From the NCBI RefSeq assembly GCF_003967195.1, contig NZ_AP018725.1, positions 2,232,001 to 2,296,000 on the forward strand: 64,000 bases of DNA, read 5' to 3'. Source of the DNA: Sulfuriflexus mobilis (GTDB lineage: Bacteria; Pseudomonadota; Gammaproteobacteria; AKS1). Each line of letters begins with the position of its first letter. Positions within the stretch are counted from its first letter, which is position 1. Made by a program: the position numbers and the translations under genes. Positions 56,497-64,000 of this stretch are shown here, in pieces. The notes under the pieces are model-generated. The model ran no database searches. It saw only the letters and a program-made list of their open reading frames with translations, and was not told where the DNA came from.

Positions 56497-56838
56497 ATGG
56501 CACAGCCACTCTTCAAAGTCGTCTTTGTAAACCAGTCCAGGGTCTACGAGGTCTATGCCCGCCAGGTTCAACAGAGCAGCCTGTTTGGTTTTATCGAGAT
56601 CGAGGAGTTCGTCTTCGGCGAGCACAGTGGCGTGCTCATCGACCCGAGCGAAGAGCGCCTCAAAGACGAGTTCGGTGCCGTCAAGCGTAGTTATATCCCT
56701 ATGCATGCGGTAGTACGTATTGACGAGGTCGAAAAGCGCGGCACCGCCAGGATCGTCGCCTTTGATGGCAAGGCCGAGGATGTCTATAGTTTCTCCGCCA
56801 GCCCCGCTGCCCATACGCCGGGCAACAAACAGGACTAA
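56497..56838 (+). CDS. DUF1820-family protein
   Basis: 113 aa, cytoplasmic. Family pattern: [50 protein letters not shown]-type middle and [21 protein letters not shown] 56497 chosen; the frame is open from 56464. Function unknown in any organism to my knowledge, but the family is widespread in gammaproteobacteria. Ends 4 nt before ttcA, so the two are coupled. Confidence 0.9.
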   Translation: MAQPLFKVVFVNQSRVYEVYARQVQQSSLFGFIEIEEFVFGEHSGVLIDPSEERLKDEFGAVKRSYIPMHAVVRIDEVEKRGTARIVAFDGKAEDVYSFSASPAAHTPGNKQD

Positions 56839-56842
56839 ACCG

Positions 56843-57655
56843 ATGGCCTACAACAAACTGGAAAAGAAACTTCTCCACTACATGGGCAAGGCGATTGCCG
56901 ACTACAACATGATCCAGACCGGTGACCGGATCATGGTCTGCCTGTCGGGTGGCAAGGACTCCTTCACCTTGCTGCAACTGCTGCACAAACTGGCCCTGCG
57001 CGCGCACAAGAAACTCGAGGTATTTTCCTTCACCCTCGACCAGAGCCAGCCGGGCTGGGACGACAGCAGTCTGCGTGACTGGCTCGATGACAAGGGTTTT
57101 AATTACGAGATCCTCACCCGTGATACCTATTCGGTGGTCATTGATAAGGTCCCGGAGGGCAAGACCTATTGCTCGATGTGTTCACGCCTGCGCCGCGGCA
57201 ACATCTACACCTATGCCGAGCGCAACGGCTTTGTGAAGGTCGCCCTCGGCCACCACCGCGATGACATGATTGAAAGCCTGCTCATGTCGATCATGTTCAG
57301 CGGCTCGGTACGCTCGATGCCACCGAAACTGCTCACCGACAACAAGAAGCATATCGTCATTCGCCCACTGGCCTACTGCCAGGAGGCCGACATCGCCGAG
57401 TATGCCGAACAACAGCAGTTCCCGATCATCCCCTGCAACCTCTGCGGCACACAGGAAAACATGACCCGGCAAAAGGTGAAGGAACTGATTCGCGGCCTCG
57501 CCAGTGATAACCCGAAGATCCCCGGCAACATCCTCGCCGCCATGGGCAATATCAGCCCCAGCCAACTCATGGACCACGCGCATTTTGATTTCAAGGGTCT
57601 GGAAGAGGAATTACTCGACGCCGTAGAAGGCATCGACCTGCTCAAGCAGGGTTAG
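56843..57655 (+). CDS. ttcA: tRNA 2-thiocytidine(32) synthetase TtcA
   Basis: 270 aa. PP-loop [16 protein letters not shown], the [10 protein letters not shown] Fe-S cysteines, and CNLCG near residue 200, a layout typical of the Fe-S dependent TtcA that thiolates C32 in some tRNAs. ATG 56843 chosen over an upstream open stretch that lies in the DUF1820 gene. Downstream of DUF1820; faces the thioredoxin-like gene with 20 bp between. Confidence 0.96.
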   Translation: MAYNKLEKKLLHYMGKAIADYNMIQTGDRIMVCLSGGKDSFTLLQLLHKLALRAHKKLEVFSFTLDQSQPGWDDSSLRDWLDDKGFNYEILTRDTYSVVIDKVPEGKTYCSMCSRLRRGNIYTYAERNGFVKVALGHHRDDMIESLLMSIMFSGSVRSMPPKLLTDNKKHIVIRPLAYCQEADIAEYAEQQQFPIIPCNLCGTQENMTRQKVKELIRGLASDNPKIPGNILAAMGNISPSQLMDHAHFDFKGLEEELLDAVEGIDLLKQG

Positions 57656-57675
57656 GGGTCAGACAGACGCCTGGC

Positions 57676-58716
57676 CTATTTCCACAGGTCGACGGTCTTG
57701 CCGGTCGCGCGGATACGGCCGGCACGGTGCTCGATATAACGCTGGAAACTGCCCTCGGTCTTGTAACCACCCGATAACACATAGTCGAATACCGACTGCA
57801 CGTGGAAGGTCTTGAGGAAGGCCTCAATGCGGATGACCTCCTTGCCGCCATCAAACAGCACTACCGAGGGCGCATAGGCGATATTCAGTTTATCCGCCCA
57901 CTGCCTGGCCGTGGTCTTCTCCCCCGTCGGCGTCAGCAACGGGGTATCGGCATGGCGGTCGAGCTGGATGACGTGGAAACCGTTAATGACCGCCAGCGTG
58001 TCCGGGTCTTTCAGTGTGGTTTGATGCATCCGGTCGCATTCGCTACAGCCAGACTGCTCAAAAAACACGGCCACGGGTCTTTCGCCCTTACTCAGGCTCG
58101 CCAGGTCGTAAGGGGGGTTACTAAAGAACGCTTCGCTGTTGAGGGCCGCGTGGACCTTTGGTGTGGTGAACTGCTGATAATACTCCGCAAAAGTCATGCG
58201 GGTTTCGTGTTTCTCGGCGACATAACGCAACACGTGCATGAACTTCGCCGGGTCATAGTAGCCGTTAATGCGGAGGATGACCTTGCCCTGCTCGTTAAAA
58301 AACAGGATGGTCGGCGTAAACCAGACCTTGAGGCCGGCGGCATAGGTCTTTTCGTTATAGTCCTTGCCATCAAGGTCGACCACAGAACGGTCACCCCACA
58401 TGTTCATGTCGATAACATCGAAGTGTTGCTGGGTATAAGACACGACTTCCCGGCTCTGGGTGAAATTGTCATTCACCAGCTTGGCGCAGTAGGGACAGCC
58501 ATCCTGGTGGAAATACAGCATTAAGCGCTTGCCGGACTCGGTGGCCTCTTCGACGTCGGCCCTCACATCCAGAAAGGACTGTTTGAACCAGCTGGGCATA
58601 TCGACAAAGTGCGCGCCTTTAAACTCGCCACGTTTCGGCGCGGCGGCGGGGGCCTCTGCGGCGAAGACCGGCAGCCCCAGGGTCAGTATCACGATAAAGA
58701 CAAACAGGTTTCGCAT
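57676..58716 (-). CDS. Periplasmic protein with two thioredoxin-fold domains (SoxW-like)
   Basis: 346 aa from ATG 58716 with signal peptide (FVFIVILTLGLPVFAAE). First thioredoxin domain: LMLYFHQDGCPYCAKLV (CxxC) and a FTPTILFF cis-Pro. Second: VAVFFEQSGCSECDRMH (CxxC) and APSVVLFDGGKEV. Two active sites in tandem are unusual; this could be a disulfide relay or isomerase-type protein for sulfur or cytochrome metabolism. Nearby secreted genes (58794, 59480) may share the compartment. Confidence 0.88.
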   Translation of the reverse strand: MRNLFVFIVILTLGLPVFAAEAPAAAPKRGEFKGAHFVDMPSWFKQSFLDVRADVEEATESGKRLMLYFHQDGCPYCAKLVNDNFTQSREVVSYTQQHFDVIDMNMWGDRSVVDLDGKDYNEKTYAAGLKVWFTPTILFFNEQGKVILRINGYYDPAKFMHVLRYVAEKHETRMTFAEYYQQFTTPKVHAALNSEAFFSNPPYDLASLSKGERPVAVFFEQSGCSECDRMHQTTLKDPDTLAVINGFHVIQLDRHADTPLLTPTGEKTTARQWADKLNIAYAPSVVLFDGGKEVIRIEAFLKTFHVQSVFDYVLSGGYKTEGSFQRYIEHRAGRIRATGKTVDLWK

Positions 58717-58793
58717 TGTTTCGCCCTCGTCACGCGTTGTTGCAGAGTATGGCAGAGCCGACTGCCGACGCAAGGGGGTATCAATACCGATGC

Positions 58794-59402
58794 CTAGCGA
58801 GTCTCCTCCTCTGCCTCATGCATGACCTTATCCGCCTCATCCTTCATGTCCGGTATCACCTTGCAGGCCGGCGCATAACTCGCCGGCAGGTGTTCACGTA
58901 TCTCCGGCATACAGATGATATCCACCGTCACCAGGCCCGAGCACTTGGTAAACTGGATGGCCGTGCTGCCGTCATAGGCCACCATATATTTCCGTGGCCA
59001 ATTACCCGCCGGAGTCTCCAGCAGCAGGTGCTTGGCGTAGACATTCTTGTTGCCGGCGCGAAGTTTTTCCAGTTTGCCCAACGAGGCCTGTATATAGGAC
59101 ACCCCGCGTAAGGGGTCGGTCGCCCTGTCCCAGTTAAAAGGATAGTCCTTATTGTATTTACGGAACAGGCTTGCGCGGGTCTTGGAATCGGCACGACAGG
59201 ACTCCAGCAAGGTCCTCAATGCAGCGGAGACCTTGTCCTGCGTGGCCTCGTCGAGGCTGACCTTTTTCCCCTGGAGATAGATCATGGCCTCCGCCGGAGT
59301 CGCGCCGACCTCGTCGATGAGGTCAATCATATCGGCCAGGGAGGCCGCCGGGGGCAATAATGCCGCACACAGGCCCATGACTTGAAGAATTCTATATGCC
59401 AC
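58794..59402 (-). CDS. Exported hypothetical protein
   Basis: 202 aa. Signal peptide (VMGLCAALLPPAASLA). Mature part mixed helix/strand, with cysteines in LLESCRAD, FTKCSGLVTVDIICMPE and PACKVIPD, four in total, consistent with disulfides in the periplasm. Acidic end (MHEAEEETR). Family not recognised. Upstream of the two-thioredoxin protein on the same strand, a plausible substrate or partner. Confidence 0.72.
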   Translation of the reverse strand: MAYRILQVMGLCAALLPPAASLADMIDLIDEVGATPAEAMIYLQGKKVSLDEATQDKVSAALRTLLESCRADSKTRASLFRKYNKDYPFNWDRATDPLRGVSYIQASLGKLEKLRAGNKNVYAKHLLLETPAGNWPRKYMVAYDGSTAIQFTKCSGLVTVDIICMPEIREHLPASYAPACKVIPDMKDEADKVMHEAEEETR

Positions 59403-59479
59403 AGCAACTACCCTTAATGGCCCTGCTGGAATGAGGGCTTCCCTATCTATATCGTCAGATCGCCGGAATTATTTAATAT

Positions 59480-59917
59480 TCAGGGCCGCCAATAGCGGTA
59501 GCCCTCCATTTGCAGGCGGATCATCTCCACCGCACCGGCCGGGACAAACTCGACTTCAAGGGGAAAATCGTCGTCTACCAGCTCACTGGCACGCATGCTG
59601 ATACGACAGGCCTTGAATACCACACCACGGCGGTTCAGGGCCGCGAGCAGTCCGGCCGTTTGTTCATTATTTTTCAATAGCGATAATATCCCGCCCTCAT
59701 AGGCCACTACCTCAATGTGCACCTTGTCTTCGCCGATATCATCCAGCACCTTGGCAATCTGTAATAAGGCACGGCGATGCGAGAACCCCTCGCCGGAGCG
59801 CGTCAGCTGCATAACAAAGGGGACTGGCGCCGTCGTGTCGGCGGGTGCCGCCCAGAGGGTGTCGGAGACAAACATCGTCGGCATCACGATGACCAGCATA
59901 GCCAGAATTCTTTTCAT
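59480..59917 (-). CDS. Exported DsrE/DsrF-like protein
   Basis: 145 aa from ATG 59917 (MKRILAMLVIVMPTMF; an ATG at 59935 is in frame). Signal peptide, then a DsrE-type domain: VPFVMQLTRSGEGFSHRRALLQIAKVL, VHIEVVAYEGGILSLL, LNRRGVVFKACRISMR with the conserved-type cysteine. DsrE-family members carry sulfur or act in peroxide/sulfur relay; the secreted subgroup is poorly studied. Periplasmic. Confidence 0.82.
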   Translation of the reverse strand: MKRILAMLVIVMPTMFVSDTLWAAPADTTAPVPFVMQLTRSGEGFSHRRALLQIAKVLDDIGEDKVHIEVVAYEGGILSLLKNNEQTAGLLAALNRRGVVFKACRISMRASELVDDDFPLEVEFVPAGAVEMIRLQMEGYRYWRP

Positions 59918-60053
59918 AGACGGTGTCCTGCTCATTCAAGGTTGGGTATGACGGGCAATACGCAAAAAAACCACGGCATCAAGGCCTGACAGGCCATAGT
60001 GCACCAACCGTATCCATCTGGCCGTTTCAGGCCGGCACGCCCTCGTCGGCGGC

Positions 60054-60827
60054 TTAATAGTCCAGCCTGTAGTGCTTCCTTATTTTCTCCACCTCTGCCC
60101 GTTGCGCGTTAAGAAAACGGTTGAACAGCCTGATCAATTCCGGGTGGCGTGTCGAGGCCAGCAGGAAATCTCCACGGGTAGAGGGTACGGAGGTATCAAA
60201 CACCAGGGCACCGGGCCGCTTAAGCACCTCGCGCAAGATGTACTCACCCACCGAGCGTTCGACGTAGGCCGCATCACTGCGGCCATCAAGGGTTGCCCGC
60301 AGCACATCAGCAGTGGTGTCGAATGCCAGGAACTCGACAGTGCCGGCATTGCGTTGGGCCTCGTAGCCGGTGGGGGTAAAACCGCGCAGGATGGCAATAC
60401 GTTTCACCGCCACCAGGCCCGCACCACGCCGTTGCGGGCGCACCATCAGACCTTCGACATAGGTCACCACCGGCTGGCTATACGCCACACGGGCACCATG
60501 TTTCTGCCCAGTATGCCAGGCCGGATTGGCCGGGTACTTGAGATCGACTGTTCCGGATAGCAACGCATCGAACAGGCGGTTTACCGTCAGGCCCCGATAC
60601 TGCAGCGTCACACCGGCCCACCGGGAGAAGGCATCCAGCAGGTCCCGGCCATAGCCACTGTAACGGCCATCCAGATAGCGATAGTGGGGAAAGTAATCCT
60701 CATTCTCGACACCCACCACGTAGCCGGCCGGCTCATCATCCGCGCGGACACTCTGCCACGGCAGGCCAACAAACGTGAGGATAAACGCCACAAGCAGCCA
60801 GCGGTGTTTCACTGTATTCCACAGCAT
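60054..60827 (-). CDS. Periplasmic solute-binding protein (SBP_bac_3 type)
   Basis: 257 aa. Signal peptide (WLLVAFILTFVGLPWQSVRA). Type-2 binding-protein pattern: YVVGVENEDYFPHYRYLDGRYSGYGRDLLDAFSRWAGVTLQYR (strand/helix start), DLKYPANPAW, VKRIAILRGFTPTGYEA, DGRSDAAYVERSVGEYIL. No transporter genes accompany it; may be a sensory or amino-acid-scavenging protein. Starts 1 nt after the ferritin-like gene stop, so the two are one unit. Confidence 0.85.
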   Translation of the reverse strand: MLWNTVKHRWLLVAFILTFVGLPWQSVRADDEPAGYVVGVENEDYFPHYRYLDGRYSGYGRDLLDAFSRWAGVTLQYRGLTVNRLFDALLSGTVDLKYPANPAWHTGQKHGARVAYSQPVVTYVEGLMVRPQRRGAGLVAVKRIAILRGFTPTGYEAQRNAGTVEFLAFDTTADVLRATLDGRSDAAYVERSVGEYILREVLKRPGALVFDTSVPSTRGDFLLASTRHPELIRLFNRFLNAQRAEVEKIRKHYRLDY

Positions 60828-60828
60828 C

Positions 60829-61116
60829 TTATTTGTGCGCTATAGGTTTATCCGTGAAAAGATAGTCCTTTAACTCTTTATCCATAGCCGGGTCCTGTCG
60901 GCGTATCCACTCCAGAACCATGGCGGCATGTTCTTTTTCCTCGTCTCGGTTATGCGCGAGGATTGCCCTTAACTCAGCATCTTTACAGGCATCCACCCGC
61001 TGGTTGTACCAGTCGACGGCCTCCAGTTCTTCCATTAGGGATGTAATGGCGCGATGCATATCGCGTGTTGCATCAGTCAGCTCATCAATGGGTTCATGGT
61101 AACCTTCATTTGACAT
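60829..61116 (-). CDS. Encapsulin-associated ferritin-like protein (EncFtn family)
   Basis: 95 aa, almost colinear with the R. rubrum encapsulated ferritin: SLMEELEAVDWYNQRVDACKDAELRAILAHNRDEEKEHAAMVLEW. By alignment the ferroxidase ligands are Glu30, Glu60 and His63. Forms annular decamers that oxidise Fe(II) and in known systems hand it to an encapsulin shell. This copy ends DYLFTDKPIAHK with no encapsulin-targeting peptide and no shell gene nearby. Translationally coupled to the solute-binding protein. Confidence 0.9.
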   Translation of the reverse strand: MSNEGYHEPIDELTDATRDMHRAITSLMEELEAVDWYNQRVDACKDAELRAILAHNRDEEKEHAAMVLEWIRRQDPAMDKELKDYLFTDKPIAHK

Positions 61117-61206
61117 GGTTCTCTCCTGTAAATAACCTCATGGTGTCTACTTTTCCTCGCCAGACCAGTCATCTAACGATAACCGCTTGAGCGCCGGTTA
61201 GGGCCT

Positions 61207-61845
61207 TTATACCCTAAATTTTTCATAATTACCTGGCAACGCTGAATTTATCATTTCCCATGCGCCATTCTTAGTAACTTCGCAGGAATCGAACACAAAT
61301 GGAACCGGCGTCGCCCTGCGCAAGTCGTATTCTCGCATGAGTTGAAAGTGCAGATGAGGCTGGATGGTGTTACCCGAGTTGCCCACTTTGCCAATTAACT
61401 CGCCCGCCCTCACGCTCTGTCCTTCACTTACCGTCATACTTCCCTGCTGTAGATGTGCAAATACCGCGAGCACACCGTCTTCTGACTCTATCACGACGTA
61501 ATTACCCAAGAAATAGCCAACATCTTTGTTCCGGAGTCTTCTGGCCAGCACCAAACCCTTAACCAGGTCGTGTACCAGGTTCAGATAAATCCTGTCAGGG
61601 GCGGTATTTTCGGCTTTAAGCACAAGCCCGCTAAAGGGAGAAAACACCTCTTTGCCCCATGCATAGGTGTCTGTCACGCGTAGTTTATAAAACAGGTGTT
61701 GCAAGACCCTGAGGCGATTATATGGCGCACCCTGCGCATTCACGGCGACGAAGTCTTTTGCATCAGGATGGTGTCCGGGCGGGTTCATAAATGACCAGGT
61801 TCCCTTCACCGGGCTGTGAATTCTAACGGGGCGCATGCATGTCAC
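61207..61845 (-). CDS. M23-family (LytM) metallopeptidase domain protein
   Basis: 212 aa, no clear signal peptide. Central M23 fold: GYFLGNYVVIESEDGVLAVFAHLQQGSMTVSEGQSVRAGELIGKVGNSGNTIQPHLHFQLM; HLHFQ and the earlier FAHLQ give the zinc and catalytic histidines. M23 enzymes cut peptidoglycan cross-links; the lack of an export signal makes this odd. Some members are relatives that handle other substrates. No terminator recognised between it and the ferritin gene. Confidence 0.8.
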   Translation of the reverse strand: MTCMRPVRIHSPVKGTWSFMNPPGHHPDAKDFVAVNAQGAPYNRLRVLQHLFYKLRVTDTYAWGKEVFSPFSGLVLKAENTAPDRIYLNLVHDLVKGLVLARRLRNKDVGYFLGNYVVIESEDGVLAVFAHLQQGSMTVSEGQSVRAGELIGKVGNSGNTIQPHLHFQLMREYDLRRATPVPFVFDSCEVTKNGAWEMINSALPGNYEKFRV

Positions 61846-61908
61846 TATTCAGGCATCACTATTATACCAACAGGCAGGTGTTTTTCGCGCGTCTGACTGA
61901 GTCGCTCA

Positions 61909-62631
61909 TTAAACACCCAACAGTATATTATTGCCCAGCATTGCTACGCTAAATCCCAGCACAGCCCCTAAAGGTGGCGCCCAATGACGTTGCATACGCG
62001 ACTGGGGGGCAATATCCTGAAAAATTAAATACAGGATCCCGCCGGACGCAAACAACATTGTTGCACCCAGGAGCAGGACGTTATGACTAAAATATACCCA
62101 GCCGAGAATGGCGATAACCGGTCCTAATGGCACAAGCAATAACATAAAAACAAGGATTTGCCGACCGTTAAACTGTTGCGTAGAACGTAATTCACGGTAA
62201 GCATTAAATCCTTCAGGGATATTTTGTAACCCTATAAATAATGCTAGCAAGGGTGCGGATTGGGCGCCTATTGCGAAGGCACCACCTAAGGCCAATGACT
62301 CCGGCACATAATCCAACAGCATTGCAGTAAATTGTGGCTTTTCCCGACGCCGCGTCCCCAGGAAACGTTCCAGGGCAAAAAAACAAAGCCCCCCAGAGAG
62401 CAAAAAGATCACACTTAATACAGCGTGATCGACATATTCAATACCCTCCGGCACAAGCACCAAAGCGACGGCGGCAACTAAAATACCGCCGCCAAAAGCG
62501 ATAATAGAATGCCGAAACTCATTTTCCAGCCACCCGGGGCGAATCCGTTCAATCTTCGCAAGCATTCCCCCCAGCGGAATGCATGCGCCTGCACCCAGGG
62601 TATACAGAATTATTTTTATCACATCATCCAT
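61909..62631 (-). CDS. ZIP-family metal transporter
   Basis: 240 aa, about eight hydrophobic helices. Metal-site helix LLDYVPESLALGGAFAIGAQSAPLLALFIGLQNIPEGFNAYREL carries the paired PES/IPEG motif of ZIP proteins. Expected to import zinc or iron. It lies directly after the last attC-like site of the cassette array, on the same strand as the cassettes; it may be the first chromosomal gene or a cassette that has lost its attC. Confidence 0.9.
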   Translation of the reverse strand: MDDVIKIILYTLGAGACIPLGGMLAKIERIRPGWLENEFRHSIIAFGGGILVAAVALVLVPEGIEYVDHAVLSVIFLLSGGLCFFALERFLGTRRREKPQFTAMLLDYVPESLALGGAFAIGAQSAPLLALFIGLQNIPEGFNAYRELRSTQQFNGRQILVFMLLLVPLGPVIAILGWVYFSHNVLLLGATMLFASGGILYLIFQDIAPQSRMQRHWAPPLGAVLGFSVAMLGNNILLGV

Positions 62632-62651
62632 TTTTCGTGGGTAGGTCGGGT

Positions 62652-62742
62652 ATATAACGGCTAGGCTGAGGGTTTTGTTACTGCAGAGTGTCGCGCAGCG
62701 GAACGACGCGGTAACAAGTCCCTCTCTAGCCTTTTGTTAGGC
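62652..62742 (-). other. Putative integron attC site 1 (after GyrI-like cassette)
   Basis: On the minus strand the site starts GCCTAAC (R'') at 62742, 24 nt after the cassette stop, and ends GTTATAT (R') at 62652. Total 91 bp. Long imperfect palindrome: AACAAAAGGCTAGAGAGGG / CCCTCAGCCTAGCCGTTAT and inner TTGTTAC / GTAACAA. These are the length, ends and fold of attC recombination sites. Confidence 0.75.
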
Positions 62743-62765
62743 GAGGGCATATTTCAATTTTCTTT

Positions 62766-63233
62766 CTATCGACCAGTCTTGATTGGCAGAAAGATCTTGG
62801 TTTCTAATTTTTCTGGCGGTGTTTGATCTGGATCGTTCAAATACATTTCGTATGCTACCCCAGTTGCCTCATAGCCACTATCTTTAATCCATTTGAAAAG
62901 CGCATTGTATGTAGATTCTACGTCACTATATGGACCAATATGAAGACAGGATACTGATTTCCCGCTTGGTGTTTCATTAGAGTGTATGTTGTCTCTTCCC
63001 GTAAGATTCGTGGAAATAGGAAAGCCAAATTCCACATCTAAGTCTTGCATATCCATATTGTAATATATAGCAAATGGAGGTCCTGCAGGCTGCGCCTGAA
63101 CTTCCCCTAGATACTGAGCTATCTCGCCATACCCTTTGCCAAAAATCTGCGGCAAATCTTCTGCGGCAGCTCTCATACGAATTGACAATGCAGGCTGGGG
63201 GGCAAGTTCCACAAGTTCACATCTAAATGACAT
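62766..63233 (-). CDS. GyrI-like small-molecule-binding protein (cassette gene)
   Basis: 155 aa from ATG 63233 (MSFRCELVELAPQPALSIRM), preceded by AAAGGAGGAAAG, a strong Shine-Dalgarno. GyrI/AraC effector-binding fold: VSCLHIGPYSDVESTYNALFKWI and the closing AYEMYLNDPDQTPPEKLETKIFLPI. Free-standing GyrI-like domains bind amphipathic small molecules and can protect gyrase; function here unknown. Between attC-like sites, a typical cassette product. Confidence 0.88.
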   Translation of the reverse strand: MSFRCELVELAPQPALSIRMRAAAEDLPQIFGKGYGEIAQYLGEVQAQPAGPPFAIYYNMDMQDLDVEFGFPISTNLTGRDNIHSNETPSGKSVSCLHIGPYSDVESTYNALFKWIKDSGYEATGVAYEMYLNDPDQTPPEKLETKIFLPIKTGR

Positions 63234-63274
63234 TTTCTTTCCTCCTTTATAACTACTCTCTTTGAGTGTTATTC

Positions 63275-63376
63275 GCCTAACGGTTGAGTTAAATAGCAAT
63301 TAACTGTGAGCAAAGCGAGCGGTTAACTGTCCAAGTTGCGCGTTTTTTGCGCAGCGGTTTAAGTGACTTGTTATGT
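63275..63376 (-). other. Putative integron attC site 2 (after GNAT cassette)
   Basis: Minus strand begins ACATAAC (63376) and ends GTTAGGC (63275), 102 bp. The TAA stop of the GNAT gene lies inside the first box. Inner inverted segments (GCGCAAAAAACGCGC; AGTTAACCG...; TTAACTCAACCG) give a fold-back. Confidence 0.75.
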
Positions 63377-63802
63377 GTTAATTGCGCCATAATTAAATTT
63401 ATAAGGACTATCCTTTTTGAACCCCATTTTTTCATAAAAACCTGATGCGCTAGTATTTTCGTTAGCTACTAGCCAAGCCCTGGCATTTTTTCCGTTACCC
63501 GCACTATTTAATAATGGTTTAGCAATGCCTTTATTTCTATGTTTTATTGAAACAAATAGCTCTTGAATATATACCAATGTTTCAGATTGCCAAGGATATG
63601 AATATGAAAATATTGCACCAACTATTTCATTATTGATAATTGCCACGAAACAACCAGATGGCTCTATTTCATAAAATCTTTTGATATAATTGTATGCATC
63701 AGCATGCTTCCAGTTTTCTTCATACTCTGGTTCAGCATAAACTTGTGTTAACAAGGATGCACAAGTTTTTATATGTTCTGTTAAGCAAGGCACTATGTTC
63801 AT
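63371..63802 (-). CDS. GNAT-family N-acetyltransferase (cassette gene)
   Basis: 143 aa from ATG 63802 (MNIVPCLTEHIKTCASLLTQVY; a further ATG at 63820 overlaps the attC end). GNAT fold: GCFVAIINNEIVGAIFSY, VYIQELFVSIKHRNKGIAKPLLN (acetyl-CoA loop, with KHRNKGI for the Q/RxxGxG/A motif), and ANENTSASGFYEKMGFKKDS. Strongly AT-rich compared with the window. Substrate unknown; GNATs of this kind are common cassette cargo. Its stop is inside attC 2. Confidence 0.88.
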   Translation of the reverse strand: MNIVPCLTEHIKTCASLLTQVYAEPEYEENWKHADAYNYIKRFYEIEPSGCFVAIINNEIVGAIFSYSYPWQSETLVYIQELFVSIKHRNKGIAKPLLNSAGNGKNARAWLVANENTSASGFYEKMGFKKDSPYKFNYGAINT

Positions 63803-63816
63803 GTTTTTATTTTTAC

Positions 63817-63879
63817 ACATAACGTTTTAGTTAAAAGGCGCGACGCTTTATCGCGTCATTTTTGAAAGACCTGTTAGCT
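63817..63879 (-). other. Putative integron attC site 3
   Basis: Minus strand begins AGCTAAC (63879) and ends GTTATGT (63817), 63 bp with an inner GACGC gataaa GCGTC hairpin. The TAA stop of the small upstream ORF lies inside the first box. Weaker palindrome than sites 1 and 2. Confidence 0.6.
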
Positions 63880-63999
63880 GTTTTTTGTATTATCATATGG
63901 GAACTTAGTGTGACCATATCTAATTGCAAGTATAGATATAGCAAGAATTAGCACAGCACCAGTGAGACCAAGCACTCTTAATGTATCTAAGTTCTTCAT
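63874..63999 (-). CDS. Small membrane peptide (cassette gene, possibly 5'-truncated)
   Basis: 41 codons from the ATG at 63999: MKNLDTLRVLGLTGAVLILA, then a hydrophobic helix continuing to ILAIRYGH and a short polar end NTKNS. One transmembrane segment. AT-rich. The ORF may begin beyond the window edge. Stop codon inside attC 3. No homolog recognised. Confidence 0.55.
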   Translation of the reverse strand: MKNLDTLRVLGLTGAVLILAISILAIRYGHTKFPYDNTKNS

Positions 64000-64000
64000 A

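Noticed and set aside
56380-56814. Upstream part of the 236-aa minus-strand ORF
   Set aside because: Antisense to DUF1820; a GTG with a strong ribosome-binding site at 56379 sets the true start.
1-64000. CRISPR arrays, tRNA and rRNA genes, transposase genes
   Set aside because: No regularly spaced direct repeats, cloverleaf-like intergenic stretch, rRNA-like sequence or transposase motif was seen by eye.

Overview
The window reads as chromosome of a free-living gammaproteobacterium of moderate GC. The main evidence is gene order and gene content: the nrdR-ribD-ribE-ribB-ribH-nusB-thiL-pgpA run, bamC-dapA next to gcvR-bcp, msrPQ, a single-chain purL, and rnt close to grxD. Several periplasmic thioredoxin-like proteins, a DsrE-like protein and flagellar-type chemoreceptors would suit a sulfur-oxidising or sediment-type lineage, but that is inference and no species is named. 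I saw no rRNA, tRNA, CRISPR array or transposase gene. With the starts chosen here no gene-free stretch exceeds 300 bases; the larger gaps mostly hold repeats, promoters and terminators.

Layout. 1-700: 3' part of folE2. 866-1920: two small secreted proteins, one a retropepsin-like aspartic protease. 1995-9281 (minus strand): a riboflavin/housekeeping operon followed upstream by glyA; its ribB reading frame is broken at a run of seven G. 9442-15567 (minus): a four-gene sensory module with a PhnD-like binding protein, a membrane sensor kinase, a receiver, and a receiver-GAF-PAS-PAS kinase. 15711-21270: msrQP and purL. 21385-25050: two chemoreceptors behind an exact FliA (sigma-28) promoter. 25255-31879: WalJ-like hydrolase, bamC, dapA, then divergently a GalT-family protein, gcvR-like, bcp and PIN-PhoH. 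31918-35940: small proteins, an AI-2E type permease, a LysR regulator and rnt.

35991-40874 is an AT-richer accessory block (SDR, HxlR, HbpS-like, AraC, metallo-beta-lactamase fold and thioredoxin-like genes) between rnt and grxD. A near-identical terminator hairpin sits at each edge. 40933-49270 holds grxD, an asparagine-synthetase-family amidotransferase, hyuB, a PuuD-like membrane protein, argD, argF and an orphan ABC ATPase. 49389-61845 is a mosaic of small conserved genes (SH3, methyltransferase, ParS-like antitoxin, TraB, DUF1820, ttcA, thioredoxin-like, DsrE-like, encapsulin-type ferritin, M23 peptidase). It is peppered with three copies of an approximately 85-bp palindromic repeat and contains a frameshifted DUF971 gene.

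62652-64000 looks like the distal end of an integron gene-cassette array. Three attC-like sites separate AT-rich minus-strand cassettes (GyrI-like, GNAT, a small membrane peptide). In two of them the stop codon lies inside the attC R'' box. An integrase, if present, would lie beyond the right edge.

The strongest leads are the integron tail, the terminator-bounded insertion between rnt and grxD, the shell-less encapsulin-type ferritin, the palindromic repeat family, and the sensory module.
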